A stretch of 37,176 nt of DNA from contig JADIMT010000052.1 of assembly GCA_017694595.1 (NCBI GenBank), positions 1 through 37,176 on the forward strand, in the 5' to 3' direction. The translations under genes were made by a program, and so were the position numbers. The notes under the pieces are model-generated. The model saw only the letters and a program-made list of their open reading frames with translations. It made no database searches and had not been told where the DNA came from. The stretch's first letter is position 1; the number at the start of each line of letters is the position of its first letter. Source of the DNA: Candidatus Ornithospirochaeta stercoripullorum (GTDB lineage Bacteria; Spirochaetota; Spirochaetia; Sphaerochaetales; Sphaerochaetaceae). Below, in pieces: positions 32,524 to 37,176 of the stretch.

Positions 32524-34080
32524 TCATGCTTTTTTTGCTTCTTCGAATTCTCTCAGTATTTTCTCATCAGGCGTTCCAGAGATTAGCGAGACGACGATTA
32601 TGAAGATGGAGGAGACGATGAAAGCTGGCAGCAGTTCATAGATACCCCAGATTCCGCCCATTGGCTTGATGAGGAAGTTCCATATGAAGACCATGGCGCC
32701 TCCTGAGAGCATACCAGCAATAGCTCCGCTTCTTGTTGTCCGCTTCCAGAATAGAGAGAAGAGCATCAATGGGCCGAATGTAGCACCGAAGCCTGCCCAT
32801 GCAAAGCTTACTATAGTGAAGATTACGCTATCTTCATCCATGGCAATCACAGCCCCAAGGAATGCGATAATCAAGAGAGCAGCACGTCCTATATGCATGA
32901 CTTCTTTATCAGAGGCTTTTTTTCTGAAGACTCTCTGCCAGAGATTTTTCGAGAATGCAGAGGCTGCAATAAGAAGGTATGAGTCAGAGGATGAGATTGT
33001 CGCTGCAAGAATACCAGCGCTTACAAGTCCCGCGAAGAGAGGATGCAGTAATATCGAAGCCAGATATGAGAAGATATTCTCAGCTTCTGAGTTTGTCAGG
33101 AACTGCGCAGGTGCCAGAGCTCTTCCGATGAATCCGATTGTGATTGCAGAGAAGAGGGAGATGACTACCCATACAGTAGCAATTCGGCGGCTCTTTGTTA
33201 GCTCATCCTTGTGTCTGATAGCCATGAAGCGTAGCAGAACCTGTGGCATTCCGAAGTAACCGAGTCCCCATGCTAGCATGGAAAGGGCAGAGATGATGCT
33301 ATATGGAGCAGCCTCACCGAAAAGAGGCATGCCATTCTGTACAACCTGCTCTCCTGCTTCGTTCAGTACAGGGGAAGCAAGATTGAAGAATTCAAGATAG
33401 CCTGGAATAGCTTTCAGATTAGCAAAAACTTCACCGATTCCGCCTGCTGCGATTGTACCGAGTGTCAGTATTATAACTAGCGCAAGCACCATCACGACAG
33501 CTTGCATGAAGTCGCTGGCACTTTCTGCAAGGAATCCTCCGAGGAATGTATAAACTACAACAAATACTGCACCTACAATCATCATTATGTGGTAATCAAC
33601 ACCAAAAAGGGATGAGAAGAGTTTACCACATGTCACGAAGCAGCTTGAGGCATATACACAGAAGAAAATGAGGATGAAGAGCGATGAGATGACCATCAGT
33701 ACTTTCTTCTTCTCATGGAAGCGGTTGCTGAAGAAATCGGGAAGTGTGATTGCGTTTCCAGCGATTTCAGAGTAGTGCCTCAATCTTCTGGCGACTATCA
33801 GCCAGTTTACATATGTTCCTATAGCAAGACCTGCTGCAGTCCAGAAAGCATCAGCCAAGCCTGTCCAATATGCAAGTCCTGGAAGTCCCATAAGCAACCA
33901 TCCGCTCATATCAGAAGCTTCAGCGCTGAATGCTGCAACCCACGGTCCAAGGGATCTTCCACCGAGATAGTAATTTTCCGAGTTTTCATTTGCTCTCTTC
34001 GCAAAATACACGCCAATGCCAATAACAACGGCAATGTAGAGTATCATGGTGATGAGAGTCTGAATCTGGCTTGATTCCAT
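32524..34080 (-). CDS. putP: Sodium:solute symporter (PutP-like)
   Basis: A 518-residue inner-membrane protein of the SSS family with about 13 hydrophobic segments. PutP-type features are YYLGGRSLGPWVAAFSAEASDMSGWLLMGLPG (consecutive blocks), the Na+-site Ser region and GLVSAGILAATISSSDSYLLIAASAF, and TFGPLMLFSLFWKRTT near the end. Sodium/proline symport is the closest assignment; other substrates are possible. ATG 34078-34080 has GGAGG at the right distance. The TTG at 34092 is an unlikely start. Confidence 0.88.
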   Translation of the reverse strand: MESSQIQTLITMILYIAVVIGIGVYFAKRANENSENYYLGGRSLGPWVAAFSAEASDMSGWLLMGLPGLAYWTGLADAFWTAAGLAIGTYVNWLIVARRLRHYSEIAGNAITLPDFFSNRFHEKKKVLMVISSLFILIFFCVYASSCFVTCGKLFSSLFGVDYHIMMIVGAVFVVVYTFLGGFLAESASDFMQAVVMVLALVIILTLGTIAAGGIGEVFANLKAIPGYLEFFNLASPVLNEAGEQVVQNGMPLFGEAAPYSIISALSMLAWGLGYFGMPQVLLRFMAIRHKDELTKSRRIATVWVVISLFSAITIGFIGRALAPAQFLTNSEAENIFSYLASILLHPLFAGLVSAGILAATISSSDSYLLIAASAFSKNLWQRVFRKKASDKEVMHIGRAALLIIAFLGAVIAMDEDSVIFTIVSFAWAGFGATFGPLMLFSLFWKRTTRSGAIAGMLSGGAMVFIWNFLIKPMGGIWGIYELLPAFIVSSIFIIVVSLISGTPDEKILREFEEAKKA

Positions 34081-34131
34081 CAAATCCTCCAAATCAGTTT
34101 TGATTACGATAATAGCTGAAACTGAAAAGAG

Positions 34132-34147
34132 ATGATAGCCTTATCAT
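34132..34147. promoter_or_regulatory. Inverted repeat in the symporter promoter region
   Basis: ATGATA-GCCT-TATCAT is a perfect 6-4-6 inverted repeat. It lies just upstream of a TATTAT -10-like box read toward the symporter, so it is a possible operator for that gene. Confidence 0.4.
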
Positions 34148-34191
34148 TACCGTAACAAACAAATTGCCATTTGTGTTTTTGCATGGAGTAT

Positions 34192-34239
34192 TTAACAAAT
34201 CAGGGGAAAAACTGACAAAGAATTAACATTGTTCTAACT
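34192..34239 (+). promoter_or_regulatory. Tandem Pho-box-like repeats upstream of alkaline phosphatase
   Basis: The hexamers CTGACA (34212), TTAACA (34223) and CTAACT (34234) recur at exactly 11-base intervals. A further TTAACA is at 34192. This is the spacing and near-consensus of PhoP/PhoB direct-repeat sites. It lies about 75-120 bases before the phosphatase start. Confidence 0.65.
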
Positions 34240-34311
34240 GGAAGACGCAAGATGCCTGTGATTTCTTTTTGCTAAGTTGCAAGAGGTAATTTTCCGTAAT
34301 GGAGGACTGAA

Positions 34312-35775
34312 ATGAAAAAATTAACAGTAGTTCTTGCGTCTCTACTCCTCGTTCTTTCTGCTGTTTCTGCAGCTGGCAGTTCAGATACAGAAAGCACAAT
34401 CAGATCATATACAGAGGACGCATCTCCAAAGTATGTGTTTATGTTCATCGGAGACGGAATGAGCTCTCCTCAGACCAACTCTGCACAGGTTTACAATGGC
34501 AGAAATGAGTCAGGTCTTGTGGAACTTGATAAACTTACATTCACACAGTTCCCGATTGTTGGTCTTCAGTATACACAGGATTCAACATCGTTCTGCCCAG
34601 ATTCAGCTTCTACAGCTACATCCCTTTCCTCTGGCTACAAGACACACAGCGGAGTCATTGGCATGGGTGTTGATAGAGTCACTCCGGGTACAACAATTGC
34701 AGAGATGCTCCATGACAAGGGCTGGAAGATTGGTATTGTCTCTACAGTAACTATCAACCATGCAACTCCTGCTGCATTCTATGCTCATATTGCTTCCAGA
34801 AATGACTATTATGATATCGGATTGCAGATGGCGGAATCTGGATTCGAGTATTTTGCAGGTGGTTCTGTGAACAAAGCTGATGACGGAGAGAAGTCCATCT
34901 ATGAAGTACTTGCAGACAATGGGTATATGGTAACAAACGATAAGGATACAATCCTCAGCCTCAACAGCAACAGCGGCAAGGTTTATGCTTACAGCCCAGT
35001 GCTTCAGGATGATGGTGCTATGCCTTATGCAATCGATGCTCCAGCAGACTCACTCCGCTTGAAGGATTTCGTCAAGAAAGGAATCGATGTTCTCTATAAT
35101 GAAACAGGTTTCTTCATGATGGTTGAAGGTGGAAAGATTGACTGGGCAGGCCACGCAAACGATGCAGTTGCCAACATGAGCGATACAATTGCACTTGATG
35201 AGGCTGTTGAGGTTGCTCTCGAGTTTGCAAAGGATCACCCAGATGAGACACTCATCCTCGTAACAGGCGACCATGAGACTGGTGGTATGACTATCGGCTA
35301 TGCAGCTACTGGCTATAACACAGCTTTCGATATCCTTCGCGCACAGAAGTGTTCTTACATCCAGTTCGACTCTTATGTAGAAGAAGCAAAAGCTGATGGT
35401 TCCTTTACATTCGATGACATGATGGCAATGGTTGAGGAATACTTCGGCCTTGTTGCTCCTGGTCAGAGTGCAGAGAATGAAGCACTTGTAATGAATGATT
35501 ACGAGTATGCAAAACTCCAGAAAGCTTATGAAGATGATCAGACAGGCAATACAGATGGCTATGAGGAATCACTGCTCTATGGCGGATATAGCCCAATCAG
35601 CGTAACACTTACACATATCATCAACAACAAGGCTGGTATTGGCTGGACAAGCTATGCACATACAGGACTTCCAGTACCTGTCTATGCATACGGTGAAGGG
35701 GCAGAGCTCTTCTCTGGTGCTTATGACAACACTGAAGTGGCTCTTCGTCTTATGGATCTTACCAACGCTAGGTAA
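34312..35775 (+). CDS. phoA: Secreted alkaline phosphatase
   Basis: A 487-residue metal-dependent phosphomonoesterase. A signal peptide (MKKLTVVLASLLLVLSAVSA) is followed by AGSSD without a lipobox. The first metal site is VFMFIGDGMSS, and the nucleophile Ser98 is in PDSASTATSLSSG, aligned with Ser102 of the E. coli enzyme. KIDWAGHANDA and LVTGDHETGG carry the other Asp/His ligands, and a late His is in SYAHTGLPVPVYAYG. It is probably induced by phosphate starvation through the upstream repeats. GGAGG precedes the ATG, and a strong terminator follows. Confidence 0.93.
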   Translation: MKKLTVVLASLLLVLSAVSAAGSSDTESTIRSYTEDASPKYVFMFIGDGMSSPQTNSAQVYNGRNESGLVELDKLTFTQFPIVGLQYTQDSTSFCPDSASTATSLSSGYKTHSGVIGMGVDRVTPGTTIAEMLHDKGWKIGIVSTVTINHATPAAFYAHIASRNDYYDIGLQMAESGFEYFAGGSVNKADDGEKSIYEVLADNGYMVTNDKDTILSLNSNSGKVYAYSPVLQDDGAMPYAIDAPADSLRLKDFVKKGIDVLYNETGFFMMVEGGKIDWAGHANDAVANMSDTIALDEAVEVALEFAKDHPDETLILVTGDHETGGMTIGYAATGYNTAFDILRAQKCSYIQFDSYVEEAKADGSFTFDDMMAMVEEYFGLVAPGQSAENEALVMNDYEYAKLQKAYEDDQTGNTDGYEESLLYGGYSPISVTLTHIINNKAGIGWTSYAHTGLPVPVYAYGEGAELFSGAYDNTEVALRLMDLTNAR

Positions 35776-35793
35776 GGAGAATATATATAGAGA

Positions 35794-35819
35794 GGGGAGA
35801 CTTCGGTCTCCCCGTTTTT
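35794..35819 (+). terminator. Intrinsic terminator after alkaline phosphatase
   Basis: GGGGAGAC and GTCTCCCC form an 8-bp stem with a stable TTCG tetraloop, then GTTTTT. The next gene starts only 7 bases beyond. Confidence 0.92.
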
Positions 35820-35825
35820 GCTTCA

Positions 35826-36959
35826 ATGACAGTTTCAGATAAAAAGAAAAACATAGCATTCATCATTGCATTTGCGCTCGCATCTCTTGTTCTCATCTTG
35901 ATTCCTACGGGTTTTGAAAGAAGCATCTATGTAAATGCTTCTGGCGCAAAAGCTGAAGTACTTTCCACAGATGACAGCACTATTATTCAGACGGGACTTT
36001 TCCGCACAGGTGACCAGAGATGTTTTGTGCGCATCTTGAATGGAGAACATAAAGGACTTGAGATGGAGGGCATAAACCTTCTCTCTGGCAGTCTCAAGGA
36101 TGATAAAGTCTTCGTTCCTGGGGATATTGCATGGGTTCTTATTGAACGTGATAGTGAAGACAATCCCATCTTCATAAACATGATTGATTATTACAGACAG
36201 GGAAAAGAAGTCCTTCTTGTTGCGGTTTTTGTTCTTGTTCTTGTCGCATTCAGTGGTTTGCGTGGCATAAGAATGGTGCTTTCCTTTGTCTTTGCCTTCC
36301 TTGCTATCTGGAAGCTTTTGATACCGACAGTCCTGAAAGGTACTAATCCTCTTTTGATGTGCACCTCTACGTTGATGCTTCTGACAGTAGTGACACTGCC
36401 GATGGTATCAGGGGCTAATAAGAGAAGCCTTGCCGCAATAATAGGTTCAATTGCTGCAATGATGATTACAGTACTTATATCATTATTCATGACATGGTAT
36501 CTGCGTATTCATGGTTCTGTACTGGAGATGAGCGAGTCTCTGCTTTATAGCGGGTTCATGGATCTTGATCTCACTTCCCTGTTCTCTGGCGTTGTCTGTT
36601 TGTCAGCAGGAGGCGCGATCATGGATCTTTCTATAGATGTTTCTGCAGCTATGTGGGAAGTGAAGGAACATGCTCCTGATACATCAAGAAAAGAGCTTTT
36701 CCGTTCTGCTATGGAAGTAGGTAAAGCTGGTGTAGGTACACAGATTACAACACTTTTGCTGGCTTATATGGGCAGTTATCTTACTCTGATGATGGTGTAT
36801 ATGGCTCAAGCTACACCCGTGCAGAATATCTTTGCCTCTAAATCTATTGCAGCTGAAATCCTTCAGACATTGGCTGGTTCTTTTGGTATAGTGCTTGTTA
36901 CACCACTTACCGCTCTTACTGGCATGCTGTTGTTCAAAAGCAAAGCAGTCGAACAATAG
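35826..36959 (+). CDS. YibE/F-family membrane protein
   Basis: A 377-residue integral membrane protein. One N-terminal hydrophobic anchor (residues 10-28) precedes an extracytoplasmic beta-rich domain of about 100 residues (DQRCFVRILNGEHKGLEM, GDIAWVLIERD). Some seven membrane segments follow from about residue 125. The GAIMDLSIDVSAAMWEV and GKAGVGTQITTLLLAYMGSYL blocks are typical of YibE/F proteins. Their function is not established. No Shine-Dalgarno is visible before the ATG, which sits next to the upstream terminator, so the promoter and true leader are unclear. Confidence 0.85.
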   Translation: MTVSDKKKNIAFIIAFALASLVLILIPTGFERSIYVNASGAKAEVLSTDDSTIIQTGLFRTGDQRCFVRILNGEHKGLEMEGINLLSGSLKDDKVFVPGDIAWVLIERDSEDNPIFINMIDYYRQGKEVLLVAVFVLVLVAFSGLRGIRMVLSFVFAFLAIWKLLIPTVLKGTNPLLMCTSTLMLLTVVTLPMVSGANKRSLAAIIGSIAAMMITVLISLFMTWYLRIHGSVLEMSESLLYSGFMDLDLTSLFSGVVCLSAGGAIMDLSIDVSAAMWEVKEHAPDTSRKELFRSAMEVGKAGVGTQITTLLLAYMGSYLTLMMVYMAQATPVQNIFASKSIAAEILQTLAGSFGIVLVTPLTALTGMLLFKSKAVEQ

Positions 36960-37064
36960 CTTTGCAAATGCTCTCTATTTCACGTAGGGAGTACTCCTGC
37001 TTTTATGGGGTGCTAACATAAGGATTAACAGAGTAGCAAAACTAAAAAAGGTTTGTCAGATTTT

Positions 37065-37112
37065 GTGATAAAAAGCTATTGACTTTATCATATATACCGT
37101 GTATTTTATCAC
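37065..37112 (+). promoter_or_regulatory. Promoter of tRNA-Phe flanked by an inverted repeat
   Basis: TTGACT (37079-37084) and TATTTT (37102-37107) are separated by 17 bases and lie 25 bases before the tRNA. GTGATAAAA at 37065-37073 and TTTTATCAC at 37104-37112 are perfect 9-bp complements enclosing the -35 box and overlapping the -10 box. Confidence 0.55.
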
Positions 37113-37132
37113 ACGTTGTTACATAAACGACT

Positions 37133-37176
37133 GCCGCTTTAGCTCAGTTGGTAGAGCAAAGGACTGAAAATCCTTG
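37133..37176 (+). tRNA. tRNA-Phe (GAA), cut by the window edge
   Basis: The acceptor strand GCCGCTT, D-arm GCTC-AGTTGGTA-GAGC and anticodon stem AAGGA/TCCTT around CTGAAAA are all present. The anticodon is GAA. The variable loop, T-arm and 3' acceptor strand lie outside the window. Confidence 0.95.

Noticed and set aside
1-37176. CRISPR array or cas genes
   Set aside because: No regularly spaced direct repeats with unique spacers and no Cas motifs were seen.

Overview
The window looks like a chromosome segment from a host-associated anaerobic spirochaete, most likely Sphaerochaetaceae or Treponemataceae. This is inference. The grounds are periplasmic proteins whose signal peptides end in AVFA-GGSKE or SAAGSSD without a lipobox Cys, a GH130 / cellobiose 2-epimerase mannan module, an electron-bifurcating NfnAB pair, and stand-alone DUF4143 ATPases. 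No rRNA is present, and one tRNA-Phe runs off the right edge.

Left part (1-6570): mobile-element graveyard. It holds a frameshifted IS110 transposase C-terminus, a possible DDE transposase scrap, the end of an IS3-family element with an internally deleted orfB, the 3' end of a group II intron (maturase tail plus domain V/VI), and an apparently intact IS21-family element (1850-4496). The IS21 element has istA, istB, multi-repeat ends and a 9-bp target duplication. It landed at the edge of a palindrome preceding a DUF4143 AAA ATPase gene, and that gene carries related repeats on both sides. About 0.7 kb of unassigned debris follows.

Central part (6580-15091): one eight-gene operon and its probable regulator. 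Gene order is UroD-family Zn methyltransferase-like protein, CyuA/UPF0597-like [4Fe-4S] desulfidase, sugar-binding protein, two ABC permeases, cellobiose 2-epimerase and GH130 mannosylglucose phosphorylase, with a convergent GntR regulator. The last five genes form a textbook route for uptake of beta-mannobiose, epimerisation to mannosylglucose and phosphorolysis to mannose 1-phosphate plus glucose. The two leading genes have no obvious place in that route and are the most unusual part of the window.

15.2-24.2 kb: an IS3 scrap, a secreted M16C peptidase, an MFS exporter, then a decaying LysR-controlled oxidoreductase cluster. In that cluster a flavin reductase and an aldo/keto reductase are reduced to frameshifted remnants. 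A carboxymuconolactone decarboxylase-cupin gene is cut by an in-frame TGA, and a cyclophilin-like lipoprotein is truncated. A 19-bp identical element lies upstream of two of these genes. YkgJ-like and YbaK-like genes follow, converging.

24.3-37.2 kb: housekeeping and stress genes with readable control sites. These are two hsp20 genes behind a sigma-54-like promoter, nfnA-nfnB-PTS IIA, a 5-formyl-THF cyclo-ligase, nrdA-nrdB behind a Fur-like box, a sodium:solute symporter, an alkaline phosphatase behind tandem Pho-box-like repeats, a YibE/F membrane protein and tRNA-Phe.
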